Source: Isoptericola sp. AK164 (GTDB lineage Bacteria > Actinomycetota > Actinomycetes > Actinomycetales > Cellulomonadaceae). Taken from it: a DNA stretch of 64,000 bases. A program made the translations under genes and the position numbers. Location of the stretch: contig NZ_CP119106.1 of NCBI RefSeq assembly GCF_029643425.1, positions 1,240,001-1,304,000 on the forward strand, in the 5' to 3' direction. Below the pieces are notes generated by a model. The model was not told the DNA's origin, ran no database searches, and was given only the letters and a program-made list of their open reading frames with translations. The stretch's first letter is position 1. Each line of letters opens with the position of its first letter. This document shows, one piece after another, positions 28,365 through 36,479 of the stretch.

Positions 28365-29444
28365 GTGCCCGAGGGGCACACGGTCCACCGCCTGGCCCGG
28401 ACCCTGGACCAGCTCTTCGCCGGCCGGCGGCTGGCGGTGAGCAGCCCGCAGGGGCGCTTCGCCGGTGGTGCCGCGGTGCTCGACGGCGCCACGTTCGTCG
28501 GGGCCGAGGCGTGGGGCAAGCAGCTGTTCTGCCGGTTCGCCGTGCCCGGCCCCGACGCCGGGACGCACGAGCGCTGGTTGCGGGTCCACCTGGGGCTCTA
28601 CGGCGCCTGGACCTTCGCGGGCGACGGCAGCGCCGACGTCGCGCACGCCATCGGGGCACCGCGCCGGCGGGTCGGGGAGCGCGAGACCACCCTGTCCTCG
28701 GAGCCGTCGGACCAGGCCACCGGCGGTCGCGACACGCGTCCCGCGGGTCCGGGGGAGTGGACCGCCCCGGAGCCGCGCGGTGCCGTGCGGGTCCGCCTTC
28801 TCGCTCCGCACGCCGTCGCCGACCTGACCGGCCCGACCGCCTGCGAGGTGCTCACCCCGGACGAGAAGGCCGCCGTCGAGGACCGCCTCGGTCCTGACCC
28901 GATCCGGCCCGACGGGGGCCACGGCTCGCTCGAGGCGGCCCGTGCGGCGTTCGTCGCCCGGGTGCGGTGCTCGCGGGTCACCGTCGGTCAGCAGCTCATG
29001 GACCAGGCCGTCGTCGCCGGCGTCGGCAACATCTACCGCGCCGAGGCGCTCTTCCGGGCCGGGCTGGACCCGCTGCGGCCGGGACGCGACGTGGCCGCGG
29101 CGGTCCTGGAGGAGATCTGGGACGACCTCGTGGCGCTCCTGCGCGACGGCGCCGCCTCCGGCCGCATCGTCACCACGCGCCCGGAGCACCGCGACGACGG
29201 CGGGGCAGTGGACGGCGGCGGCGCGACGGGTGACGAGCAGGCGCGGGCCGGAGCAGCGGGCACGGCCGCGGGCCGTCGTCGTACCCGGCAGAACACCGAC
29301 GGCGACCCGGACGCCGTGCCCGCCCACGAGGCGTTCTACGTCTACCACCGCGAGGGGCTGCCCTGCCGGGTGTGCGGCACGCCGGTGCTGCTCCGGGAGC
29401 TGGCGGGCCGCAACCTGTTCTGGTGCGGGGTCTGCCAGGCCTGA
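28365..29444 (+). CDS. Fpg/Nei family DNA glycosylase
   Basis: This 359-residue base-excision enzyme removes oxidised bases. After removal of the initiator residue the N-terminal Pro-Glu (PEGHTVHRLAR) is the catalytic pair of the Nei group. Other features are the helix-two-turn-helix MDQAVVAGVGNIYRAEALFRAGLDP and a C-terminal zinc finger (CRVCGTPVLLRELAGRNLFWCGVC). Two acidic, low-complexity insertions (about 100-125 and 280-315) make it longer than E. coli Nei. GTG start at 28365 follows the rpiB stop by one base. Nei versus Fpg specificity is inferred from the PEGH start. Confidence 0.93.
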   Translation: MPEGHTVHRLARTLDQLFAGRRLAVSSPQGRFAGGAAVLDGATFVGAEAWGKQLFCRFAVPGPDAGTHERWLRVHLGLYGAWTFAGDGSADVAHAIGAPRRRVGERETTLSSEPSDQATGGRDTRPAGPGEWTAPEPRGAVRVRLLAPHAVADLTGPTACEVLTPDEKAAVEDRLGPDPIRPDGGHGSLEAARAAFVARVRCSRVTVGQQLMDQAVVAGVGNIYRAEALFRAGLDPLRPGRDVAAAVLEEIWDDLVALLRDGAASGRIVTTRPEHRDDGGAVDGGGATGDEQARAGAAGTAAGRRRTRQNTDGDPDAVPAHEAFYVYHREGLPCRVCGTPVLLRELAGRNLFWCGVCQA

Positions 29445-29453
29445 CCTGGAGCT

Positions 29454-29513
29454 TTGTGGGCGTGAAATCTGCAGCCCTGAACCGGTTCAGGGCTGCAGAT
29501 TTCACGCCCACAA
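29454..29513. repeat. Dispersed palindromic element, copy 2
   Basis: A perfect 60-bp palindrome (two 30-nt arms, no spacer) between the stops of convergent genes. The outer part of each arm, including GTGGGCGTGAAATCTGCAG, is identical to the element at 14620-14681. The inner CCCTGAACC differs but remains perfectly self-complementary. It probably acts as a bidirectional terminator. Confidence 0.85.
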
Positions 29514-29535
29514 CGCGACACGGGGCGGGCCGGGG

Positions 29536-30843
29536 TCAGAACACCCAGCTGCAGACCGGCGCGACGGGCCAGCCGAAGGCGGTCGACGCCCGCGCGAGCG
29601 CGCCCGGGGCACGCTCCGTGACCATCCCGGCGCCCCCGAGCTCGGACAGCGACGTCCCGCCGAGGTACGCGGCGCCGAGCTCGCGCACGTCCAGCGCCAG
29701 GTCGGCGTCGGCGGCCGCGACGTCCGAGCGCTCGCAGATCGCCTCGCCGAACGCGGACGCCCGCAACCGCCAGACGCCGTCGTTCTCGCCCAGGCGGGTG
29801 TCCGTCACGGCCAGCGTGACGTCGACGTCGGCGGCGTACTGCCGGCCGGCCAGCGCCGTGGGCACGTCGACGAGGCGGACCCAGACGTTGTCGGCGACCC
29901 GCAGGTCGGCGCTGCGGCGGTCGACGAGCAGGCCGAGCAGCGGGTCGTCCGGGGCGAGGATGAACGGCCTGGTCTCGTTCATCAGGTCCAGGTCCACCAG
30001 CACGCCCCACAGGGCGCGGGACGCCGCGGCGTCGAGCGCGACGGCCTCGCCGACGTTCACCGTGCCCCGCGGTCCCGTGACGTCCCAGTCCAGCTTGCGG
30101 CGCAGCAGGGCGTATCCACGCGGCTCGCCGGCACGCTCGACGACCACGATCCGGCGCGTCTCGAACCCCTGACGGAACGCGGCCGCGTCGTGCCAGCGGT
30201 GAGCCTGCAGCTCGGGGGTCTCGGGGCTCGCCCAGCCCGGGCGGTTCACCCCGAGCCCGGCCGCGTCGCGCCCGGCGGCACGGTGGACGGCGGCGACGAG
30301 GTCCCCGTGGTGCTCCCGGTCGGCGTGCTCGACGCGGACCGTGTGCTCGGACGCGCCGGGCACGTCCCGCAGCGCCGCTCCCCGCGGGAGGGTGACGCGG
30401 ACGTCGTCGGCGGCGCGCCCGTACCCGAACCGTCCGTAGATCGCGTACTCGGCGGCGTACAGCGCCGACAACGGCTCGCCCCGCTCGCGGCACCGGGCCA
30501 GGTGCAGGTCGAGCATCGCGCTCGCCAGGCCGCGGCGCCGGTACTGGGGGTGGACCCCGACCCAGGTCAGCCCCGCGGTCGGCAGCGTGCCGCCCGGGAC
30601 CGGGAAGTGCGTGAACGGGTAGGAGGCGTGCATCGCCACCAGAGGCGATCCGCCCGGTGAGCCGCCGTCGGCCTCGACGCCGACGGCACGGTCCCAGCTG
30701 AGCGGCGAGGGCATCTTCGCGATCTCCTCGGGTTCCACGGGGACGGGGAACGCCCAGGAGTCGAGGTCGATCACGGCGCGGTCGTCGTCGGCGGTCAGCC
30801 GGCGGAACCGGTAGCCGGCAGGCAGCGGGGAGTCGAGGGTCAT
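29536..30843 (-). CDS. Eis-like GNAT N-acetyltransferase
   Basis: This 435-residue protein has the three-part Eis layout: an N-terminal GNAT domain, a second degenerate GNAT domain and a C-terminal sterol-carrier-like domain ending in a free C-terminal Phe (APVCSWVF). Visible motifs are GLTWVGVHPQYRRRGLASAMLDLHL (acetyl-CoA site) and LSALYAAEYAIYGRFGYG. The terminal carboxylate acts as general base in characterised Eis proteins, and it is conserved here. Eis enzymes acetylate amines on several positions, including aminoglycosides. Resistance in this organism is not implied by sequence alone. Confidence 0.9.
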   Translation of the reverse strand: MTLDSPLPAGYRFRRLTADDDRAVIDLDSWAFPVPVEPEEIAKMPSPLSWDRAVGVEADGGSPGGSPLVAMHASYPFTHFPVPGGTLPTAGLTWVGVHPQYRRRGLASAMLDLHLARCRERGEPLSALYAAEYAIYGRFGYGRAADDVRVTLPRGAALRDVPGASEHTVRVEHADREHHGDLVAAVHRAAGRDAAGLGVNRPGWASPETPELQAHRWHDAAAFRQGFETRRIVVVERAGEPRGYALLRRKLDWDVTGPRGTVNVGEAVALDAAASRALWGVLVDLDLMNETRPFILAPDDPLLGLLVDRRSADLRVADNVWVRLVDVPTALAGRQYAADVDVTLAVTDTRLGENDGVWRLRASAFGEAICERSDVAAADADLALDVRELGAAYLGGTSLSELGGAGMVTERAPGALARASTAFGWPVAPVCSWVF

Positions 30844-30929
30844 GCCTCGATCCTGCTGCCCGGGCCGCGGGCGTGCCACCGAAATTCGTGGTGCTCCCGC
30901 CCCGTCACCGGTGATGCCACGATGTGGTC

Positions 30930-31256
30930 ATGGACCCCACGCCCATCCCGCCCGCCGAGGAGTACCTCGCGGAGGTGCTGACGGTCGTCGAGCGCGTCCC
31001 CGCCGGCCGGGCGACGACGTACGGACTGGTGGCCGAGGCGGTCGCCGACGTGCTCGGGCGGGGCGGCCCGCGCCAAGTCGGGCAGGTGATGGCGCGGGCC
31101 GGCTCGGGGGTCGCCTGGTGGCGGATCGTCAACGCCGCCGGGTCGCCGCCGGCGCACCACCTCGACGCGGCGCTGACCGAGCTGCGGGCCGAGGGGTGCC
31201 CGCTGACGCGCGACGGACGCCGCGTCGACCTGCGGCGCGCCGTCTGGCTGCCCTGA
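30930..31256 (+). CDS. Alkyltransferase-like (ATL) protein
   Basis: This 108-residue MGMT-fold DNA-binding protein lacks the alkyl-acceptor cysteine. Where repair methyltransferases have PCHR, this has AWWRIVNA (Trp in place of Cys). It keeps the DNA-binding helix (VPAGRATTYGLVAEAVADVLG) and the following GGPRQVGQVMARAG. Such proteins recognise O6-alkylguanine and pass it to nucleotide excision repair. The ATG at 30930 was chosen, and GTG at 30924 is equally possible. Confidence 0.88.
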   Translation: MDPTPIPPAEEYLAEVLTVVERVPAGRATTYGLVAEAVADVLGRGGPRQVGQVMARAGSGVAWWRIVNAAGSPPAHHLDAALTELRAEGCPLTRDGRRVDLRRAVWLP

Positions 31257-31283
31257 GCCGGTCCCCGTGCCGCCGTCGTCCGC

Positions 31284-32324
31284 TCAGCCGAGCAGCGCCG
31301 CGACCGACGCCGGGTCGCCCTGGGCGAGCAGCGTCGTCAGGGCCGTGTCCTCCCAGCGTCCGAGGTCGGCGCGCACCTTCGCGGCCGGGCCGACCAGCGC
31401 GATCTCCTCGACCAGCTCGGTCGGGACCGCGCGGGCCGCGTCCTGGGGGCGGCCGTCCAGGTAGAGGCGCTGCACCTCGTCGGTGACGGCGGCGAACCCC
31501 AGCCGGTCGAGCGAGTCCTTGTGGAAGTTCGAGCCCTTGGCGCCCATGCCGCCGACGTACAGCGCGACGTGGGGACGCACCAGGTCGGCGGCGGACTCGA
31601 CGTCGTCGCGCACCACCACCGGGACCATCGCGGCGACCTCGAAGTCCCCGACGGCCGAGCGCTCCTCGGCACGCCGTGCGAACCCCTCGGCGAGCTGCTC
31701 ACGGTGCCCGGCGTCCGCGCTGGGCGCGTAGAAGCCGGCCATCCAGCCGTCGGCGATCTCCGCCGCCAGCGCCACGTTCTTCGGGCCCTGCGCGGCCAGC
31801 ACGATGGGGATCTCGGCGCGCAGGGGGTGGACCGTCGGCTTCAGGGACTTGCCCAGGCCGGTCGCCCCCGGGGTGTCCGCGCCGACCGGCAGGGTGAAGA
31901 ACTCGCCGTCGTAGGCCACGGGGCGCTCGCGGGCGATCACCTGGCGCACGATGTCGACGTACTCGCGGGTGCGGGCCAGGGGGCGGCGATAGGGCTGGCC
32001 GTACCAGCCCTCGACGACCTGCGGTCCCGAGGCGCCGAGCCCGAGCACGAACCGGCCGCCGGAGAGGTGGTCGAGCGTGATCGCCTGCATGGCGGTCGCC
32101 GTCGGCGTGCGGGCGGCCATCTGCGCGATGCCGGTCCCGAGCCGCAGGCGCGAGGTGTGCGAGCCCCACCAGGCCAGGGGCGTGAAGGCGTCCGACCCGT
32201 AGGCCTCGGCGGTCCAGACCGAGTCGAGCCCGGCGGCCTCGCCCTGCTGCAGCGCCTCGACGATGCCGGTCGGCGGCTTGCGGGACCAGTAGCCGGTCTG
32301 GATGCCGATGCGCAGGGTGGTCAT
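31284..32324 (-). CDS. LLM-class F420-dependent oxidoreductase
   Basis: This 346-residue luciferase-like TIM barrel belongs to the F420-using branch (TGYWSRKPPTGIVEALQQGEAAGLDSVWTAEAYGSDAFTPLAW, LRLGTGIAQMAARTP, LSGGRFVLGLGASGPQVVEGWYG). The family transfers hydride between reduced F420 and small molecules. The substrate is not recognisable. The genome also carries an Fgd-like enzyme and cofE (55842-57670), so the cofactor is presumably made. It starts ATG at 32324, with AGGAGCTCC as ribosome-binding site. Confidence 0.9.
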   Translation of the reverse strand: MTTLRIGIQTGYWSRKPPTGIVEALQQGEAAGLDSVWTAEAYGSDAFTPLAWWGSHTSRLRLGTGIAQMAARTPTATAMQAITLDHLSGGRFVLGLGASGPQVVEGWYGQPYRRPLARTREYVDIVRQVIARERPVAYDGEFFTLPVGADTPGATGLGKSLKPTVHPLRAEIPIVLAAQGPKNVALAAEIADGWMAGFYAPSADAGHREQLAEGFARRAEERSAVGDFEVAAMVPVVVRDDVESAADLVRPHVALYVGGMGAKGSNFHKDSLDRLGFAAVTDEVQRLYLDGRPQDAARAVPTELVEEIALVGPAAKVRADLGRWEDTALTTLLAQGDPASVAALLG

Positions 32325-32424
32325 GGAGCTCCTCGTCGAGTCGGGTTACCCAGGACGTCGGGTCTCGGGTACCTGTCACTCTAACCGAGGTGCGGTGTGC
32401 GGCGTCGCCTCCGATCCTGGGGGT

Positions 32425-32814
32425 ATGGCCACGTACGACGACGTCGCGCAGCTCGCCCTCGCGCTCCCGAGGACCGCCGAGGCCACCTCGCACGGGTGGC
32501 GCACCTGGAAGGTGGAGGGCCGCCAGTTCGTCTGGGAGCGGCCGTTCCGGCAGGCCGACCTGCGCCGGTTCGGCGACGACCCGGTGCCCGCCGGGCCGAT
32601 CCTCGCGGCCGCCGTGGACGACCTCGACGAGAAGGACGCGGTGCTCGCCGCGCACCCGGAGTCGCACTTCACCATCGCCCACTTCGACGGGTACGCGGCG
32701 GTGCTGGTCCGGCTCGAGGCGGTGGACGACGGCGTCCTGGCCGAGACCGTGGAGGACGCGTGGGCGGCCCGGGCGCCGTACTCGCTGGTCGCCCGGCACC
32801 GCCCGTCGCGGTGA
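32425..32814 (+). CDS. MmcQ/YjbR family protein
   Basis: This 129-residue CyaY-like fold protein shows ATYDDVAQLALALPRTAEATSHGWRTWKVEGRQFVWERP near the start and VLAAHPESHFTIAHFDGYAAVLVRLEAV in the second half. The family is small, single-domain and of unsettled function, with DNA-binding activity suggested for some members. ATG at 32425, without a strong ribosome-binding site. It is convergent with the DUF1648 gene, with only 3 bp between the stops. Confidence 0.85.
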   Translation: MATYDDVAQLALALPRTAEATSHGWRTWKVEGRQFVWERPFRQADLRRFGDDPVPAGPILAAAVDDLDEKDAVLAAHPESHFTIAHFDGYAAVLVRLEAVDDGVLAETVEDAWAARAPYSLVARHRPSR

Positions 32815-32817
32815 CCG

Positions 32818-33828
32818 TCAGCCGGGGGTGCGGTCCGCGCGCGCCCGGTCGGCCATCGTGTTGAGCAGGGCCGCGGCGCTCGCGGCGTCGTCCACCGTGA
32901 CCACGAGGCCGCGCCCTCCGGTGCGCTCCACCAGCACGGCCTCGCCCGACCGCAGCACGACCCCGACGCGGCCCTTGTCGAAGCCGACGCGCCAGCCCCA
33001 GCCGCCGAAGTCCCCGAGCGGGCTGACCCGGGTCACCGAGGCTTCCACGACCTCGTCGGCCGGGACGTGGGTCCCGGGCCAACCCAGCACCGACCGCACG
33101 GTGAAGCCGGTCGCGTCGACCCGTACCCGGAAGGCGAACATCGCGGCGAACAGCACGGCCAGCAGCGCGGGGACCAGCAGTGTCGCCCAGAGCTGGGCGA
33201 CGACGGCGAGCAGCGTCGTGGCGACGACGGCCCCGATCCCCAGCACGAGGGCCGCACCGCCCCGGGCGGTTCCCATCCAGACGGCACGCTCGCTGTCCGT
33301 CAGCGTCGTCCGGGGGGCGTCGGCCGCGACGGGGCGCTCGGCCGGCAGGGCCGGGTCGCCCGGGACGAGCGCCGCGGCGCCCACGGCGGGGAGCAGCGGG
33401 GCGAGCAGGACCACGGCCAGGGCCCATCCGGGCAGCTCTGCGGCCTGCGGTGTGTCCAGGCCGCGCTGGAGACCGGCGGTGACCAGCAGGAGGGCGGCGC
33501 CCAGGCCGCCGGACCAGACGGCGGCACCGGCCGCCGTCCGCCGGGTGGAGGCGCTGGAGCCCCAGGCCAGGCCGACGACGGCGAAGAGGGCCAGCAGGCC
33601 GACGGTCGTGGCCACCGCGGTCGCCACCAGGCCCGTGACCGTCATGGAGGCGTCCGGGGTGCCGCCGGGCCCCCAGTGCGTGGCGACCTCGTCGGGCAGG
33701 TCGCCACGCCAGCCCCACACGGTCGCGGCAGCGCCGAGGGTGAGGGCCAGTCCGGCGAGGGAGGACCACAGGGTCGAGCGGCGGGCGCGCCGACGCCAGG
33801 CCGGTGTCGGGTCGGGGTGGGTGGTCAT
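32818..33828 (-). CDS. DUF1648 multi-pass membrane protein
   Basis: This 336-residue protein has about six hydrophobic segments. DUF1648 is visible at its N-terminus (LPDEVATHWGPGGTPDASMTVTGLVATAVATTVGLLALFAVVGLAW). Its last 110 residues look like a soluble PH-like beta domain (FRVRVDATGFTVRSVLGWPGTHVPADEVVEASVTRVSPLGDFGGWGWRV). Similar proteins occur next to YtrA-type GntR regulators, as here, where the start overlaps the regulator's stop (ATGA). The role in envelope sensing is unknown. Confidence 0.82.
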   Translation of the reverse strand: MTTHPDPTPAWRRRARRSTLWSSLAGLALTLGAAATVWGWRGDLPDEVATHWGPGGTPDASMTVTGLVATAVATTVGLLALFAVVGLAWGSSASTRRTAAGAAVWSGGLGAALLLVTAGLQRGLDTPQAAELPGWALAVVLLAPLLPAVGAAALVPGDPALPAERPVAADAPRTTLTDSERAVWMGTARGGAALVLGIGAVVATTLLAVVAQLWATLLVPALLAVLFAAMFAFRVRVDATGFTVRSVLGWPGTHVPADEVVEASVTRVSPLGDFGGWGWRVGFDKGRVGVVLRSGEAVLVERTGGRGLVVTVDDAASAAALLNTMADRARADRTPG

Positions 33829-34181
33829 CGCTTGAGCTCTTCCTGGAGGAGGGTGGTGGTGGCTTCGGGGGAGAGGCGCGCCTCGCGGGCCGCTGCGACG
33901 AAGGTGCGCAGCGCCTCTTCGACGGCGGTCAGGTCCGTGGCGGCGGCCCCGGTGATCACGGCGCCGCGCGAGCGCCGCAGGTCGACGAGACCCTCGTCCC
34001 GCAGCTGCTGGTAGGCGCGCAGGACCGTGTGCACGTTGAGGTCCAGCGAGGTCGCGAGCTCGCGTGCCGCGGGCAGGCGGTCGCCGGGGGAGAGGTCGCC
34101 GCGGGCGACGGCGAGGTGCGCCTGCGCGACGAGCTGCGCGTACAGCGGCTCGTCGCTCCCGGCGTCGATGGTCCAGAGCAT
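33825..34181 (-). CDS. GntR-family transcriptional regulator, YtrA type
   Basis: This 118-residue regulator has an N-terminal winged helix (YAQLVAQAHLAVARGDLSPGDRLPAARELATSLDLNVHTVLRAYQQLRDEGLVDLRRSRGAVI) and a short C-terminal helical dimerisation tail. Small YtrA-type members lack a ligand-binding domain and usually repress a linked membrane protein or ABC operon. It overlaps the DUF1648 gene downstream, its probable regulatory target and partner. An inverted repeat sits 13 bp before its start codon. Confidence 0.9.
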   Translation of the reverse strand: MLWTIDAGSDEPLYAQLVAQAHLAVARGDLSPGDRLPAARELATSLDLNVHTVLRAYQQLRDEGLVDLRRSRGAVITGAAATDLTAVEEALRTFVAAAREARLSPEATTTLLQEELKR

Positions 34182-34193
34182 GCCGACACAGTA

Positions 34194-34215
34194 CTAGTTC
34201 TATGACAACTAGAAC
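34194..34215. promoter_or_regulatory. Putative GntR operator
   Basis: CTAGTTCTATGACAACTAG is a 6-bp inverted repeat (CTAGTT/AACTAG) interlaced with a second one (GTTCTA/TAGAAC). It is AT-rich against a GC-rich background and lies 13-34 bp upstream of the GntR start. The position fits autoregulation. Confidence 0.6.
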
Positions 34216-34311
34216 AAGGTCGGGAGAACTCTGTCCGGTGCGGCACGGTCGTGGAGGAGGTGTGTTGTCCTCGGAGAACCGGTGAGGGCGGGACCGGTGA
34301 GAAGAAGTGGC

Positions 34312-34331
34312 GCGGTGCCCCATTGCACCGC
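34312..34331 (-). terminator. Possible terminator of cysE
   Basis: A 7-bp stem GCGGTGC/GCACCGC with a 6-nt loop lies 60 bp past the cysE stop. It is weak. Confidence 0.35.
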
Positions 34332-34391
34332 ACCACGTCCCTTCCTAGTGGCCTGCGCCACAGTGGTTCAAGGCCTGTTGCCGAATCGCAA

Positions 34392-35024
34392 TCAGATGAC
34401 GTACTCGATGAGCTGCGACGGGTCCTCGATCGTGCGCGGCGTGCTGCGGGACCTGCCGTTCGAGGTCGGGTCCGGCGGCTGCGCGGCGGGCACCTTGTTC
34501 TTCGCCGGCACGCCGACGGCGACCGCGCCGTTCGGCACGTCCTTGGTCACGACGGCGTTCGCGCCGATCTTGGCGTCGTCGCCGATCCACAGCGGTCCGA
34601 GCACCTTGGCCCCGGAACCGACCATCACGCGGTCGCCCAGGGTGGGGTGCCGCTTGCCGGGGTTCATGGTGCGCCCGCCCAGGGTGACGCCGTGGAAGAG
34701 CAGGCAGTCGTCGCCGACCTCGGCCGTGGCGCCGATGACCAGGCCCATGCCGTGGTCGATGAACAGCCGGCGCCCGATCCGGGCCGCCGGGTGGATCTCG
34801 ACGCCGGTGAACAGCCGCGAGGCCAGGGACAGCATCCGTGCGGGCATGCGCAGCAGGGGTGACTGCCACATCGCGTGGGCGAGGCGGTAGTGCCACACGG
34901 CATGGACGCCGGGGTAGGTCAGGACGACCGACAGCAGCGAGTCCGCCGCCGGGTCCTGGGCGCGCGCGACCTCCGCGTCCTCGCGGAGGAGACGGAGGAA
35001 CGCGCGCGCCGGGGAGTCCGCCAT
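34392..35024 (-). CDS. cysE: Serine O-acetyltransferase
   Basis: This 210-residue enzyme acetylates L-serine with acetyl-CoA, making O-acetylserine for CysK. The N-terminal helical region (VHAVWHYRLAHAMWQSPLLRMPARMLSLASRLFTG) is followed by a left-handed beta helix of hexapeptide repeats (EIHPAARIGRRLFIDHGMGLVIGATAEVGDDCLLFHGVTLGG). The catalytic His is in IDHGMG, and the C-terminus ends YVI, the Ile that docks into CysK in the cysteine synthase complex. It lies 4 bp downstream of cysK, so expression shares the same leader. Confidence 0.97.
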   Translation of the reverse strand: MADSPARAFLRLLREDAEVARAQDPAADSLLSVVLTYPGVHAVWHYRLAHAMWQSPLLRMPARMLSLASRLFTGVEIHPAARIGRRLFIDHGMGLVIGATAEVGDDCLLFHGVTLGGRTMNPGKRHPTLGDRVMVGSGAKVLGPLWIGDDAKIGANAVVTKDVPNGAVAVGVPAKNKVPAAQPPDPTSNGRSRSTPRTIEDPSQLIEYVI

Positions 35025-35028
35025 GCGA

Positions 35029-35964
35029 TCAGTCCAGCAGGTCCGAGAACAGCACGGTGGACAGGTAGCGCTCGCCGAAGCTCGGGATGATCACGACGAT
35101 CGTCTTGCCGGCGTTCTCCGGGCGCTTCGCGACCTGGGCCGCGGCGTTCAGAGCGGCGCCGGAGGAGATGCCCACGAGCAGGCCCTCCTCGCGAGCGGCG
35201 CGCCGCGCCCACTCGACGGCGGTCTCCGCGTTGACGTCGATGACCTCGTCGTAGATCTCGGTGTCGAGGATCTCCGGGACGAAGTTCGCGCCGATGCCCT
35301 GGATCTTGTGGGGTCCGGGGGCACCGCCGTTGAGGATGGGCGACTCCTCCGGCTCGACGGCGACGATCTGGACCTCGGGCTTGCGCTCCTTGAGGACCTG
35401 GCCGACGCCGGTGATGGTGCCGCCGGTACCGATGCCCGCCACGACGATGTCGACCTCGCCGTCGGTGTCGGCCCAGATCTCCTCGGCCGTCGTCTCGCGG
35501 TGGATCTTCGGGTTGGCCTCGTTGGCGAACTGGCGGGCCAGGATCGCCCCGGGACGCTCGGCGGCGATCTTCTCGGCGGCCGCGACGGCCCCCTTCATGC
35601 CCTCCGAGCCCGGGGTCAGGACCAGCTCGGCGCCGTAGGCGCGCAGCAGCGCGCGGCGCTCCTTGGACATCGTCTCGGGCATCGCGAGCACGACGTGGTA
35701 GCCGCGAGCGGCACCGACGAAGGCGAGGGCGATGCCGGTGTTGCCGGAGGTGCCCTCGACGATGGTCCCGCCGGGCTTCAGCTCGCCGGAGGCCTCGGCG
35801 GCGTCGATGATCGAGACGCCGATGCGGTCCTTGACCGAGCTGGCCGGGTTGTAGAACTCGAGCTTGGCGGCGACGGTCGCCTCCGAGCCCTCGGTGAGAC
35901 GGTTGATCCGCACCAGCGGCGTCCGGCCGATGAGCTGCGTCGCGTCGTCGTAGATGGTGGCCAT
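35029..35964 (-). CDS. cysK: Cysteine synthase A
   Basis: This 311-residue PLP enzyme makes cysteine from O-acetylserine and sulfide. The Schiff-base lysine is in [12 protein letters not shown], the substrate loop in [13 protein letters not shown], the phosphate-binding glycine loop in [13 protein letters not shown], and the C-terminal PLP contact in [18 protein letters not shown] precedes the ATG at 35964. It is the first structural gene after a cysteine-rich leader peptide and is followed by cysE. Confidence 0.97.
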   Translation of the reverse strand: MATIYDDATQLIGRTPLVRINRLTEGSEATVAAKLEFYNPASSVKDRIGVSIIDAAEASGELKPGGTIVEGTSGNTGIALAFVGAARGYHVVLAMPETMSKERRALLRAYGAELVLTPGSEGMKGAVAAAEKIAAERPGAILARQFANEANPKIHRETTAEEIWADTDGEVDIVVAGIGTGGTITGVGQVLKERKPEVQIVAVEPEESPILNGGAPGPHKIQGIGANFVPEILDTEIYDEVIDVNAETAVEWARRAAREEGLLVGISSGAALNAAAQVAKRPENAGKTIVVIIPSFGERYLSTVLFSDLLD

Positions 35965-36078
35965 GAGTGAGAGTTCCTTCGTGTCGGGGTGATGCGGTGG
36001 TCTGGTCCCGGCGCGCCGACGGCAGGCGATCGTCGTCGGCCGGGGCGTCCGGGCGGGGTGCAGGGGGCAGTGGTCCGT

Positions 36079-36130
36079 GAGCGTCGCGCGGTCGCCACGA
36101 CCCGCGGGGTCAGGCGTGAGGCGGACGCTC
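36079..36130 (-). promoter_or_regulatory. Leader stem starting at the stop codon of the Cys leader peptide
   Basis: On the transcript, GAGCGTC (first base inside the leader stop codon TAG) can pair with GACGCTC 38 nt later. A second GC hairpin (GCCGACG/CGTCGGC, 36015-36040) lies closer to cysK. A ribosome stalled on the Cys codons would leave the first stem free, whereas one at the stop codon would cover it. This could couple leader translation to cysK expression. No T-run is present, so Rho-dependent termination or start-site masking is more likely than an intrinsic terminator. Confidence 0.45.
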
Positions 36131-36237
36131 TACCGACAGCAGCAGACCGCGGGGCAGGCGCACATCGGCCGGCGCACGAGGGGCGCGGCAGCGAAGGTGT
36201 CGGGGCCGGAGACGTGGGAGGGTGCGATGGTCGTCAT
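36130..36237 (-). CDS. Cysteine-rich leader peptide upstream of cysK-cysE
   Basis: A 35-codon ORF whose last ten residues are CACPAVCCCR: five cysteines, three consecutive, directly before the TAG stop. It has its own strong ribosome-binding site (GGGAGGGAC, 5-6 nt before the ATG at 36237) and a good sigma70-type promoter upstream. The cysK start is 165 nt after its stop. This is the layout of cysteine-responsive attenuators described in mycobacteria and other actinobacteria, in which slow decoding of Cys codons changes expression of downstream sulfur genes. The rest of the peptide (MTTIAPSHVSGPDTF...) shows no domain. Confidence 0.8.
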   Translation of the reverse strand: MTTIAPSHVSGPDTFAAAPLVRRPMCACPAVCCCR

Positions 36238-36312
36238 CGTGCGTCCCTCCCAGGTGCGCGGGCGCTCTGTGGCGCGTTGTTCTCCGGCGGGTCTCGGACG
36301 TCCCGCACGACG

Positions 36313-36341
36313 AGCCTAGCCACACCCGCTCCGATCGACAA
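36313..36341 (-). promoter_or_regulatory. Promoter of the cys leader-cysK-cysE operon
   Basis: Reading leftward, TTGTCG (36336-36341) and TAGGCT (36313-36318) are separated by exactly 17 bp, a good actinobacterial sigma70 match. The leader peptide ATG follows about 70 nt downstream of the expected [15 protein letters not shown]. Confidence 0.7.
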
Positions 36342-36426
36342 GATCACGCTCACATATCGAGAGGATCGATGAGTCGTGCGCCGTCGCGCCGCCCATCGAC
36401 GCGGCCCGTCGGCGCCGCTGTTCAAC

Positions 36427-36468
36427 GACGAACGGCCCCGGTCATCAGCATGACCGGGGCCGTTCGTC
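36427..36468 (-). terminator. Intrinsic terminator of tRNA-Gly
   Basis: A perfect 19-bp stem with loop CAGC begins 12 bp beyond the 3' end of tRNA-Gly in its direction of transcription. Confidence 0.8.
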
Positions 36469-36479
36469 GCGCTCGGGCG

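Noticed and set aside
30930-31256. O6-methylguanine-DNA methyltransferase
   Set aside because: The alkyl-accepting Cys of PCHR is replaced by Trp, so it is an ATL protein rather than a repair methyltransferase.
35965-36129. SAM-type or T-box riboswitch upstream of cysK
   Set aside because: No T-box sequence or SAM-riboswitch core was visible. The cysteine-rich ORF explains the long leader better.
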